DNA of 64,000 bases from Lysobacter sp. Root494 (GTDB lineage: Bacteria; Pseudomonadota; Gammaproteobacteria; Xanthomonadales; Xanthomonadaceae): contig NZ_LMFH01000007.1 of the NCBI RefSeq assembly GCF_001427225.1, positions 248,001-312,000 of the forward strand, in the 5' to 3' direction. This document shows, piece after piece, positions 1-12,468 of the stretch. The notes beneath the pieces were generated by a model. It made no database searches. It was not told the DNA's origin and saw only the letters and a program-made list of their open reading frames with translations. How positions within the stretch are numbered: the stretch's first letter is position 1; every line of letters begins with the position of its first letter. Position numbers and translations under genes: made by a program.

Positions 1-74
1 GCCCCCGGATGAAAGTCTCAAGTCCGGAAGTCGAAAGCTAAAGTTGGCTTATAGGAAGATGGAGGAAGGGCAGC

Positions 75-1217
75 ATGGTTAAGAAGCTACGGCTGCCGGT
101 TTTTCCTGTCAGGCAGCAGATTGGTACGTTCTATACGGGCGTAGCCGCTGCGCGCGACCTTCTCGAGGTCTGCAAGTTCGACTTCCGCCGAATTCACGAT
201 CGTGGTGGACACAAAGAATTTTTGGGGATTCAGCGTGAGCTTAAGGAAGCACGAATTAAGGAAATTTCTAAGTACATAAAGACTCAAGACGCTGTCTTTC
301 CGACCTCGATCGTCGTTTCAGTTGACGAGCGCTGCGCGAGAATAGAAGAAGGCCGCGATTACTGCGTCTTAGAGCTATCCGAGTATATCGACCCCATCGA
401 TGAGCGATTGAATATTCCGTACGAAAGTTTGGCGACCATTATTGATGGCCAACACCGACTGAAATCATTCGAGGACAATCTCGATATTCTCTTCGACCTT
501 CCGGTTTCGATTTTTATCGGAATTGATGACGCCACAGAGGCGAGCATCTTTTCAACCGTTAACCTGGCCCAGACGAAAGTTAACAAGAGCCTCGTCTATG
601 ACCTCTTCTCGTTGGATAGGAACAGATCCCCAGAGAAAACTTCCCACGAGATCGCAGTTGCGCTGGATGAGCTGGAAGACAGCCCATTTAAGGGCCGAAT
701 CAAGCGCCTCGGTTCCGCTACGGAAGGCAGGTTTGGAGAGACGCTATCCCAAGCAACCGTTGTAAAGGGAATCCTTCCGTACATCAGCAAGGATCCAATG
801 ACTGACCGAGACATCGGCAAACGGATTGGGTTTTGGCCTGAGCGCGATGGCTCCGAATTCTCTAGAAGACCCTTCTATACGTTCTTCCAAAAAGACGAGG
901 ATGAAAAGATCCTTGCGAATCTAATGAACTTTTTCAGCGCCGTCGCAGACAAATGGGAAGGCGCGTGGAATTGGACCGGTCGTGGCGCTGTCCTTAACAA
1001 GACAAATGGATACAACGCCCTGATGCGGTTCTTCAGAGACTGCTATCTCTTTGAAACGAGCACGCCGGAAGTAGTGACGAAAACCGCTTTTAGAAAAATT
1101 CTTGATCGTTCGAGCCTTACCGATGATCACTTCACAACCAACCACTACCCACCAGGTTCGACTGGCGCTTCGACACTCTATAGAGATCTTCTCGTGACAA
1201 CTGGGATAAGGCCGTAG
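75..1217 (+). CDS. DGQHR-domain protein (DndB-like family)
   Basis: A 380-residue protein with the signature IIDGQHRLKSF around residues 121-131, followed by a conserved-looking FSTVNLAQTKVNKSL stretch (about 158-172). This combination is typical of the DGQHR/DndB-like superfamily. Members include DndB, a regulator in DNA phosphorothioation loci, but many others lie in islands with no known role, so a DndB function is not claimed. No signal peptide or membrane segment is seen. The start is supported by a strong GGAGGAAGG ribosome site ending about six bases upstream. Its base composition is clearly lower in G+C than everything to the right, with AT-rich codons such as aaa, ttt and att used freely, which suggests transfer. 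Any partner genes would lie left of the window. Confidence 0.75.
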   Translation: MVKKLRLPVFPVRQQIGTFYTGVAAARDLLEVCKFDFRRIHDRGGHKEFLGIQRELKEARIKEISKYIKTQDAVFPTSIVVSVDERCARIEEGRDYCVLELSEYIDPIDERLNIPYESLATIIDGQHRLKSFEDNLDILFDLPVSIFIGIDDATEASIFSTVNLAQTKVNKSLVYDLFSLDRNRSPEKTSHEIAVALDELEDSPFKGRIKRLGSATEGRFGETLSQATVVKGILPYISKDPMTDRDIGKRIGFWPERDGSEFSRRPFYTFFQKDEDEKILANLMNFFSAVADKWEGAWNWTGRGAVLNKTNGYNALMRFFRDCYLFETSTPEVVTKTAFRKILDRSSLTDDHFTTNHYPPGSTGASTLYRDLLVTTGIRP

Positions 1218-1234
1218 CCGCGGGAGGCAGGCAC

Positions 1235-1263
1235 AAAAAAGGCGACCAGTGGTCGCCTTTTTT
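1235..1263. terminator. Bidirectional intrinsic terminator
   Basis: A perfect inverted repeat has GGCGACC/GGTCGCC arms with a three-base AGT loop, flanked by six A on the left and six T on the right. It lies between the convergent DGQHR gene and aceE, so it can stop transcription from both sides. It also coincides with the change from lower to high G+C. Confidence 0.9.
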
Positions 1264-1273
1264 ACTGCGATAT

Positions 1274-3967
<2,694 letters not shown>

Positions 3968-4366
3968 GGGGGCTCCGCGCAACCTCGCCGGGTGCGTCGT
4001 TGGGGTCGTTGATTAGAGCTGGGATTCTAGCAGCGGGGTCCGGGGAGGGGACCCTGCGGCTCATGACGAAAGCGGCAAGGCGGCCGGAAGGGCAAACGAT
4101 TTCAGCGGGGATGCGGAAGCGGCTGCTGGGTGGGCGCGTTGGCGGGTTCGGTATAGGGGATCCGTGTGTTCGCAGAGCCGCGGGCGCCGTCCCGTCATGC
4201 GCTCAGTCGGTACGGCAAGCCAGCTGTCGGTGGACTCCGGCTCGGGGATGTTCCTCTCCGCTCCGTTGGAATGATGTGTCCCGCTTGCGCTTGTGCGCTG
4301 GTTCGTACCCAAGCGCGCCCGCACCTCTTAGGATGGGCGCCCCCGCCAAGCGAGCCATTCCCCCCG
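3968..4366. other. Intergenic region between aceE and a glycosyltransferase gene
   Basis: A 399-base divergent gap that must hold the promoters of aceE (leftward) and the glycosyltransferase (rightward). An in-frame extension of the glycosyltransferase to 4166 is open, but it adds about 67 residues unlike the family, so it is read as untranslated. No repeat, RNA gene or convincing sigma-70 promoter was recognised. Confidence 0.5.
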
Positions 4367-5212
4367 ATGGCCCCCCGCACCAGCCTCATCATCACCACCT
4401 ACAACTGGCAGGCGGCGCTGGCCCTGTGCCTGCGCAGTGTCGCCGCGCAGCGCGTGCTGCCCGACGACGTCATCGTTGCCGACGATGGTTCGCGCGAGGA
4501 CACCGCGCGCGTGGTCCGCGAGTTCGCCCGCGATTACCCCGTGCCGCTGCGCCACGCGTGGCAGGAGGACCTGGGCTTTCGCGCCGCGCGCGTGCGCAAC
4601 CTGGGCATCGCCGCCAGCACAGGCGACTACGTGATCTTCGTCGACGGCGACATGGTGCTGCACCCGGAGTTCGTCGCTGACCACCATCGCCTGATCCGCC
4701 CCGGCAGCTACCTGCTCGGTGGACGCCTCAATGCTTCGCAGGCGGAATCCGCGCGCCTGCTCGCCGGCGGCGCGCCGCGCTTCTCGATGCGCATGCCGTT
4801 CGCGCCGCGCGGTGCCGGCGGCGAGCTCAAGCGCAAGCACGCGTTGCGCCTGCCGGTGCTGGCCGCCTGGAAGGCGTCGCGCCGGAAGGGCGGCGTGGCC
4901 ATGAGCTGCAATCTCGGCGTCTGGCGGCGAGACCTGGATGCGGTCAACGGTTTCGACGACGCCTATGAAGGCTGGGGCCGCGAGGACGATGACCTGACGC
5001 TGCGGCTGCGTCATGCCGGCGTGGAGCGTCGTCTGTTGCGCTACGCCGGGCTCGCCGTCCATCTCTGGCACAAGACGCGCTGGCCGGATGGCATTCCACC
5101 CAACCAGGCTTTGCCTAACGACGCCCTGCTCCAGCGCACCCGCGACACGCGCGCCATCCGCTGCGTGCGCGGACTGGATGCGCACGTCGCCGCCGCGCAG
5201 GCGATGTCGTAA
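4367..5212 (+). CDS. GT2-family glycosyltransferase (first of two paralogues)
   Basis: A 281-residue protein beginning TSLIITTYNWQAALAL, the nucleotide-sugar-binding start of GT-A family 2 enzymes. A DGD metal-binding motif lies in FVDGDMVLHPEFV (about residues 88-100), and the C-terminal acceptor motif GFDDAYEGWGREDDDL is of the GT7C type. It probably transfers a sugar onto a surface glycan or LPS core on the cytoplasmic face; donor and acceptor cannot be read. The ATG at 4367 puts the first strand at the usual place. It is a close paralogue of the product at 6121-7005 (shared EDLGFRAAR and EGWGRED), with an oppositely oriented methyltransferase gene between them. Confidence 0.88.
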   Translation: MAPRTSLIITTYNWQAALALCLRSVAAQRVLPDDVIVADDGSREDTARVVREFARDYPVPLRHAWQEDLGFRAARVRNLGIAASTGDYVIFVDGDMVLHPEFVADHHRLIRPGSYLLGGRLNASQAESARLLAGGAPRFSMRMPFAPRGAGGELKRKHALRLPVLAAWKASRRKGGVAMSCNLGVWRRDLDAVNGFDDAYEGWGREDDDLTLRLRHAGVERRLLRYAGLAVHLWHKTRWPDGIPPNQALPNDALLQRTRDTRAIRCVRGLDAHVAAAQAMS

Positions 5213-5221
5213 ATGCGCGCG

Positions 5222-5995
5222 CTAGCGGTTGGCGTCCGGGCGAACCTGCAGCACCGCGACATACACCTCGCCCTGCAGGGAAGGCGCTGTCTTCGACAAC
5301 TTCGACAACACGCGCGCCAGCAGGCGCGTGCCGCGGTTGCGCCGGCGATGCAGCAGGCGGTACGGATCGCTGACGCTGCCTTCCCACGTGCAGAGGAAGC
5401 CGGCCTCGTCCCAGCAGCGGCGCAACACCTGGGGCGCGAGCGGCATGATGTGGCCCTGCTCCCGGTAGTCGTTCTCGCGAAACCACTGGAACACGCCTTC
5501 GCGCAGGAACACCGCCTGCGATACGGGGTTGGCGAGGTTGGGCGTCGACACCACGAGATAACCGTTCTCGCCAAGCAATTGCCGGCATTGGCGGAAGAAG
5601 TGCCTGGGATTCTCGAGGTGCTCGATCAGCTCGAGCGCGACGATCGCGTCGAAGCGGGAGTTCAGCTGCTCCGCGAAGGACTGGTTGAGATCGAGGGCGA
5701 CGAAATCGATACGGTCGCGCGGGGTGAAATTGGCGTCGAACAGATCGCTGGCGCACACCTGCATGCCGAGGTCGGCCAGGCGCTGGCTGAGCGCGCCCGC
5801 GCCGGCGCCGAGCTCGAGCACCTGCGCGTGCGCATCGGGCAGCACGGCCGAAAGCCGCTCCGCCGCCAGTTCGTGGAGACCGGGCGCGGCGAATATCGGA
5901 ATGCCCTGGTACCCGTAGTTCAACCGCCCTTCGAAGCGGCGCTCGAAGTTGCGCGCGCGCTCGCGGGCGGTCTGATCGGCGGATTCTGGCGACAC
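5222..5995 (-). CDS. Class I SAM-dependent methyltransferase
   Basis: A 257-residue methyltransferase with the SAM-binding motif I VLELGAGAGALSQRL around residues 59-73, an acidic strand-2 end (CASDLFD), and a motif IV-V region IVALELIEHLENP. The arrangement is of the UbiE/Methyltransf_11 type. The best start is a GTG at 5995. It is transcribed against the two flanking glycosyltransferases, and only nine bases separate its stop from the stop of the first. The context suggests O-methylation of a glycan or a lipid-linked sugar, but no substrate is shown by the sequence. Confidence 0.85.
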   Translation of the reverse strand: MSPESADQTARERARNFERRFEGRLNYGYQGIPIFAAPGLHELAAERLSAVLPDAHAQVLELGAGAGALSQRLADLGMQVCASDLFDANFTPRDRIDFVALDLNQSFAEQLNSRFDAIVALELIEHLENPRHFFRQCRQLLGENGYLVVSTPNLANPVSQAVFLREGVFQWFRENDYREQGHIMPLAPQVLRRCWDEAGFLCTWEGSVSDPYRLLHRRRNRGTRLLARVLSKLSKTAPSLQGEVYVAVLQVRPDANR

Positions 5996-6120
5996 GGACG
6001 TTCCCGGGAAAACAGGCGCGCAAGTATGCCCGACCCCAGCACGCGGGAAGTCGACACGCCGCGATCTTCCCGCGCATTGGCACGCACAGGTCGCGCTGCG
6101 TACGTGAAGGAGGTGGCCGC

Positions 6121-7005
6121 GTGAACGTCAGCGTGGTCGTCACCACGTACAACTGGCCGCAGGCACTGCGACTGGTGTTGCTCGGGCTGGCGCGGCAGAC
6201 GCGCCTGCCGGAAGAAGTCATCGTTGCCGACGATGGTTCAGGCCCGCAGACGCGGCGACTGCTGGAAGAGATCGCGGGCGATTTCCCCGTTCCGCTGCGG
6301 CATCACTGGCAGGAAGATCTCGGTTTCCGCGCCGCGCGATCGCGCAATCGCGCGATCGCGGCGGCGGGCGGCGACTATGTGCTGATGCTGGACGGCGACA
6401 TGGTGGTCCATCGCGACTTCGTCGCCGATCATTTGCGGTATGCGCGTGCAGGTAGCTTTGTGCAGGGCTCGCGGGCGCTGACGACGCCGGCACTGTCGCA
6501 GCGGATGCTCCGTGACGGCACGATAGACCTGCACGTGTTCACACGGCAGCTCGAACGGCGGCGTAATGCGGTGCGCAGCCCCACCCTCGCCTCATTGAAC
6601 CTGATCCGCGCCGGGCGCAGGCCGCCACGCGCGATCAAGACCTGCAACCAGGGGTGGTTCCGTACCGACCTGCTGCAGGTCAACGGCTTCGACGAGCGCA
6701 TGGAAGGCTGGGGTCGCGAAGACAGCGAGTTGGCCTGGCGCGCCTGGTATTCGGGCATCGCGGCACGGCATATGCGCTTTGCGGGACTGGCCTGGCACCT
6801 GCACCACCCGGAGCGGCACCAGGATGGCGCCAGCGCAAACGACCGGTATCTGCGCGAAACACGGGTTTCGAAAGCATCCCGCGCCGAGCGCGGCATCGAT
6901 CAGCACCTGCGCGAATTCGAGGTTTCCCCGCTGCCGGATCTGAGGGTATCCATCGCCACCGGCTACTGGCAGCAACCCGCGCCGATCGCAGCAGTCAGGC
7001 GCTGA
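6121..7005 (+). CDS. GT2-family glycosyltransferase (second paralogue)
   Basis: A 294-residue GT-A glycosyltransferase with VVVTTYNWPQALRL at the N-terminus, the DGD motif in MLDGDMVVHRDFV and the C-terminal acceptor motif EGWGREDSELAWR. It starts with GTG at 6121, preceded by a good AAGGAGG site 8-14 bases upstream. It closely resembles the gene at 4367-5212, which points to local duplication and divergence, perhaps toward a different acceptor. Its stop overlaps the convergent pyruvyl transferase-like gene by 11 bases. The likely role is surface polysaccharide or LPS-core assembly. Confidence 0.88.
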   Translation: MNVSVVVTTYNWPQALRLVLLGLARQTRLPEEVIVADDGSGPQTRRLLEEIAGDFPVPLRHHWQEDLGFRAARSRNRAIAAAGGDYVLMLDGDMVVHRDFVADHLRYARAGSFVQGSRALTTPALSQRMLRDGTIDLHVFTRQLERRRNAVRSPTLASLNLIRAGRRPPRAIKTCNQGWFRTDLLQVNGFDERMEGWGREDSELAWRAWYSGIAARHMRFAGLAWHLHHPERHQDGASANDRYLRETRVSKASRAERGIDQHLREFEVSPLPDLRVSIATGYWQQPAPIAAVRR

Positions 7006-7897
7006 AAGTCAGCCCGTAATCCGCCGCGAAGCGGGCGCACGCTTCGCGCATGCGTTGTTGCTGCGCGGCGCGCACGGCGGGATCGCTGAGGACGAACGAC
7101 TTCGTCTCGCTGGCGATGTTGATCAGGTCCTGGCGTACGCGTTCGACATCCGATGGCGTTGCGGCACGCACGGGACGCAGGTGGTTGCGTTCGTCAGGAC
7201 CGCCGACCCAGCGCGCGAGGCGATTGGTGAACGCCTTGCCCGGCTTCAGCGTGCGATGGAGTTCGACGTGGACTTCGGCGGTGCGCAGCTTCATGCCGAG
7301 GGTGTCGAGCCAGTCCTGCCACTTGAAATCGTTGAAGCGGCGCGCGAGCACGACGGCGCGCCACGGCACGCCGAGGGTGTCGGCGAAGATCGCGCCGTGC
7401 AGGGATTCGGTGAGCACGCGCTCGCAGCTGGCGAGGGCGTTGGCGACCTGTTGTGGTGTCTGGCGCGGATCGATCGGATACAGGCCGGCGTCGCGCGCGA
7501 GCGTGTCCCAGTCCCAGCTGTCGTAGCTCTTGTGGTGCGGGACCAGGCCGATGCGGCCTTGTACTGGGGCTAGTTCCTGATGCAGTGGCCCGTAAAGCAC
7601 GGCGGCGTCACCGAGACCGAGGGCGGGGTCGAGATGGCACTTCGACGCGGTGCCGGGGCCGCGCACCCAATAGACGCACCAGTCATCGCCGAGCCGCGGG
7701 GTACCGCGGTAGCCGCAACCGGAACCGAGCACGGCTTTCGGACCGTCGGGCTGGGTGCCGCCGAGGATGGTGCCGATGCCGTAGAGCCATACGTCCGGAC
7801 GCTTGGCTTCGAGGTCCGGGAAGAGTGCGGGCCAGAGCTCGACGTTGAGGTCATCGCCGAAATTGCCTTGGGGGAGTTTGCAGTACTTCAGGCGCAT
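6995..7897 (-). CDS. Polysaccharide pyruvyl transferase family protein
   Basis: A 300-residue protein with family features: GNFGDDLNVELWPALF at residues 11-26, the glycine-rich LYGIGTILGG, and SLHGAIFADTLGVP near residue 205, which resembles the donor-binding region of GT-B-like pyruvyl transferases. The family moves pyruvate from phosphoenolpyruvate onto sugars as ketals, although many members have other or unknown roles. The ATG at 7897 fits the family start; a frame extension to 7984 runs into repeat DNA and is discounted. With the two glycosyltransferases and the methyltransferase it forms a small glycan-decorating group. Confidence 0.8.
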   Translation of the reverse strand: MRLKYCKLPQGNFGDDLNVELWPALFPDLEAKRPDVWLYGIGTILGGTQPDGPKAVLGSGCGYRGTPRLGDDWCVYWVRGPGTASKCHLDPALGLGDAAVLYGPLHQELAPVQGRIGLVPHHKSYDSWDWDTLARDAGLYPIDPRQTPQQVANALASCERVLTESLHGAIFADTLGVPWRAVVLARRFNDFKWQDWLDTLGMKLRTAEVHVELHRTLKPGKAFTNRLARWVGGPDERNHLRPVRAATPSDVERVRQDLINIASETKSFVLSDPAVRAAQQQRMREACARFAADYGLTFSA

Positions 7898-7950
7898 GGG
7901 GTTGGACTCTGTTTCCAGGCTTGCTCGAACAGGTTTCAGCTTACGACTTC

Positions 7951-8290
7951 GTCGTTCCTGCGGAAGCAGGAAGCGCTTTTCCACAGTGCAAAGCGCTAGT
8001 CATCCATTGCTCGTCATTCCGCGAAGGCGGGAATCCAGTGGCTTTGTTGTTGTGTCCTTGTTTTGAAAACCTAAAGCAAAAGTCACTGGATTCCTGCTTT
8101 CGCAGGAATGACAAGCCAGGGCAACGGCGACTGCAACGACAAAGTCGCTGGATTCCCGCTTTCGCGGGAATGACGAGCAGGAACAACGGCAAGTACCAAG
8201 TCACTGGATTCCCGCCTTCGCGGGAATGACGAGCAGAAACAACGGCAAGTACCAAGTCACTGGATTCCCGCCTTCGCGGGAATGACGAGC
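7951..8290. repeat. REP-like palindromic repeat array (about six copies)
   Basis: The gap 7898-8357 between maeB and the pyruvyl transferase-like gene holds about six copies of a palindrome built on ATTCCCGC...GCGGGAAT. They lie near 7951-7974 (degenerate), 8011-8040, 8082-8114, 8143-8178, 8199-8235 and 8254-8290, in both orientations. The last two belong to a nearly exact 56-base tandem duplication (8182 and 8238). They match the REP type dispersed in many proteobacterial genomes and occur again at 12291 and 16575-16890. They could act on mRNA 3' ends after maeB. No transposase is present. Confidence 0.9.
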
Positions 8291-8316
8291 AAAAACAACA
8301 GCAACTGCGACGCAAA

Positions 8317-8340
8317 CTGCAGTTGCAACTGCAGCTGCAG
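8317..8340. repeat. CTGCAG-rich short palindrome
   Basis: Bases 8317-8334 form a perfect 18-base palindrome (CTGCAGTTGCAACTGCAG), followed directly by another CTGCAG. It sits 18 bases beyond the maeB stop, on the downstream side. The role is unknown; it lacks a T tract. Confidence 0.6.
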
Positions 8341-8357
8341 GCACCTCGACTCGCGCC

Positions 8358-10631
<2,274 letters not shown>

Positions 10632-10797
10632 CGCGAAGGCACGCAGACTGCAGGGCCCGGGATTGTAGCCCGCGCGGATTTGCGGGGCTGGACGGGGCTC
10701 ACGTACGGCTGGGTTCGACGGTGCGACGAGGTTCGTAACATTGGACGCCCGCTCACCCTGCGTCGCTTTGCGACGCTGTCCCTCGCTCTGCCCCGGC

Positions 10798-10954
10798 CCT
10801 TGCGCGTAGCGCAAGGGCGTCAGTCGGGCGTGCGCCAGTGGCGCACAAGCGCCCGCTTTCACCCCGCAAGCGGGGCGAGGGGTGAACGTCGTCCTTGTCC
10901 CGCGTGCGGGTTCCAGGGTGAACGTCATCCTTCTCCCCGCTCGCGGGGAGAAGG
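10798..10954. repeat. Cluster of GC-rich hairpin repeats upstream of maeB
   Basis: The gap 10632-11011 contains several short GC hairpins: CCTTGCGCGTAGCGCAAGG at 10798-10816, one built on CCCCGCAAGCGGGG near 10862-10882, and a perfect hairpin of CCTTCTCCCC and GGGGAGAAGG arms at 10929-10954. Closely similar elements recur at 57760-57880, so this is a dispersed composite family. On the minus strand they lie between the end of the upstream region and the maeB start. No gene is seen in the gap. Confidence 0.75.
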
Positions 10955-11011
10955 TGCCCAACGGGCGGACGCCCGAAGGAAGCACCCTTGGCGTGTGAGG
11001 GGCGCTTTTCC

Positions 11012-12274
11012 TCAGATATCGAGGAAATCCTCGCTCTTCGGCACTGCATCAAGGCGGATGCGGTTGGCGAACAGCGAGAACGCGAGCATGCCGGCCAGTC
11101 CGTTCGCGCGGATCACCCAGCGCGGCAGCCAGCGCGGGGGCACCAGCACGCCACTGTCGAACAGCGGCTCGAACCGCTGCACGTCGCCGAGCGTCATCTT
11201 GCCGGCGAACAACCGCCTTCCCAGCACCAGCTTGCGCTGGCGCAGCGCCCAGCGGAAGAAGGTGTGCACGCTGATCAGGCCACGCAGGTACACGGTGTCC
11301 TTGGTGAACGCCGAACCGCCGGTGATCGGCACGCCGCGGAACACGCGCTGCGCGGAGGTGAAGCTGTCGGTGTCGCTCTGCCCGGCGAGGCGGAAGTAGT
11401 GGAAGACCTCGAGAAAATTCGCTCCGTCGAGCGCCATCGCGACCGCTTCGATGCGCAGGCTGATGCGTTTCATGCGCTCGATGTCGATCGTGCCGGTGAT
11501 CTGCTCGGCGAATACCGCGAGGCCTTCCTGCGTTGCGGTCGCGCGCGGCGAGGACAGCGCAAGGCTCTGCAGGTGCGGCTGCTCGCGGCCGTTGAGCGCG
11601 GTGAGCGAGTGCACGAAGGCTTCGTGCTCCAGCAACTGGTGGCGGTCGTAATCGCTGAAGGCGGCGCCATGGCGCAGGCGGATGCGGGTCGCACCGGCGG
11701 CTGCCTTCGCGATCAGGTCGGGGTCGAGCACCACCTCGATGACGCGCCGGTCGAAGAAATCGTCGAGCGCGGACTGCAGCTGCAACTGCAGCGCGGTGGC
11801 GGAAATCGCGACGGTCTCCGAAGGCGCTAGCAGTTCGCGGTCCAGTTCGTTGGCGATGTCGATGAAGTGACGCGCGGCTTCGACCGTGGTCGGCCCGGCA
11901 CCGGGCAGCGGCTCGTCAGGGCGGCCGAACAGGCGGATCGAATGCGTGGTCACGGCCGGAGTGCCGAGCACTTCGAGCAGCTCGGCGGCGATCGACCAGC
12001 TTTGCGCGGACTCGCAGAGGTAATGGCCAAGCGGATGGTCGTGGTCGGCTTCGCGGTTGATCGCGTCGAGTTCGCGGCGGGCTTCGCTGAAGTCGAGCTT
12101 CGGATATTCGATCACCGGCATCGTGTAGCGGCCCTGCGCGGCTTCGGCGAGGAAGTGGTTCTGCGCGCTTGCGGGCCAGCTCACCAGCCCAAGCAGGCGG
12201 ATGCCCTTCACCGCGCGGACCATGCGCGCGTCGAGCAGGGCGTGGTGGGCGATGTCGGGGGTGAGTTCGGTCAT
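11012..12274 (-). CDS. DUF1704 / QEGLA-motif protein, putative metallopeptidase-like
   Basis: A 420-residue protein of the family annotated as flavohaemoglobin expression-modulating QEGLA motif proteins (DUF1704). The namesake motif is visible as TQEGLAVFAEQ, preceded by EHEAFVHSL, an HExxxH motif. Eukaryotic DUF1704 relatives (MATCAP) use HExxxH plus a downstream Glu as a zinc site, so a peptidase-like function is plausible here but not demonstrated. The C-terminus has hydrophobic segments (AGMLAFSLFANRI). The ATG at 12274 is the family start; upstream frame extension runs through a palindrome and an A-rich tract. It lies downstream of rsgA on the same strand, separated by a probable terminator. 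Confidence 0.85.
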   Translation of the reverse strand: MTELTPDIAHHALLDARMVRAVKGIRLLGLVSWPASAQNHFLAEAAQGRYTMPVIEYPKLDFSEARRELDAINREADHDHPLGHYLCESAQSWSIAAELLEVLGTPAVTTHSIRLFGRPDEPLPGAGPTTVEAARHFIDIANELDRELLAPSETVAISATALQLQLQSALDDFFDRRVIEVVLDPDLIAKAAAGATRIRLRHGAAFSDYDRHQLLEHEAFVHSLTALNGREQPHLQSLALSSPRATATQEGLAVFAEQITGTIDIERMKRISLRIEAVAMALDGANFLEVFHYFRLAGQSDTDSFTSAQRVFRGVPITGGSAFTKDTVYLRGLISVHTFFRWALRQRKLVLGRRLFAGKMTLGDVQRFEPLFDSGVLVPPRWLPRWVIRANGLAGMLAFSLFANRIRLDAVPKSEDFLDI

Positions 12275-12290
12275 GTGCGCGTTGCCGCTA

Positions 12291-12328
12291 TTGCCCGTCA
12301 TTCCCGCGAAAGCGGGAATGACGGGCAA
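12291..12328. repeat. Perfect 38-base REP-type palindrome
   Basis: Two 17-base arms (TTGCCCGTCATTCCCGC and its complement) enclose a GAAA loop. It is the same REP family as the arrays at 7951 and 16575, but exactly symmetrical. It lies 16 bases upstream of the DUF1704 start codon, where it could fold in the leader mRNA. Confidence 0.9.
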
Positions 12329-12412
12329 GAACAAAAGCAGGAACAAAATCGGACGCAAAGGCAGAACAAAAAACACAAGCAAAAACAGAAGCACAAACAA
12401 AAGCAGCCCTTC
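12329..12412. other. A-rich, T-depleted low-complexity tract
   Basis: About 84 bases made of AACAAAAGC- and ACAAAAAC-like units with almost no T on the plus strand. Its composition is sharply unlike the surrounding GC-rich DNA. On the minus strand it is T-rich and follows the rsgA end, so it could provide T tracts for termination. It codes for nothing recognisable. Confidence 0.6.
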
Positions 12413-12419
12413 CCGGCCC

Positions 12420-12450
12420 TCCCCTTCGCTTCGCGAAAGGAAGGGGGACA
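12420..12450 (-). terminator. Probable rsgA terminator
   Basis: On the minus strand, just after the rsgA stop, CCCCCTTCC...GAAGGGG arms around a TTCGCGAAGCG core can form a hairpin, followed by T-rich DNA. The hairpin is imperfect, so this is a moderate call. Confidence 0.5.
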
Positions 12451-12468
12451 AACGGGATCGATGGCGAG

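Noticed and set aside
8011-8290. CRISPR-like repeat cluster
   Set aside because: Spacers are irregular or duplicated, the repeats are palindromic and in both orientations, and no cas genes are near; they are REP elements.
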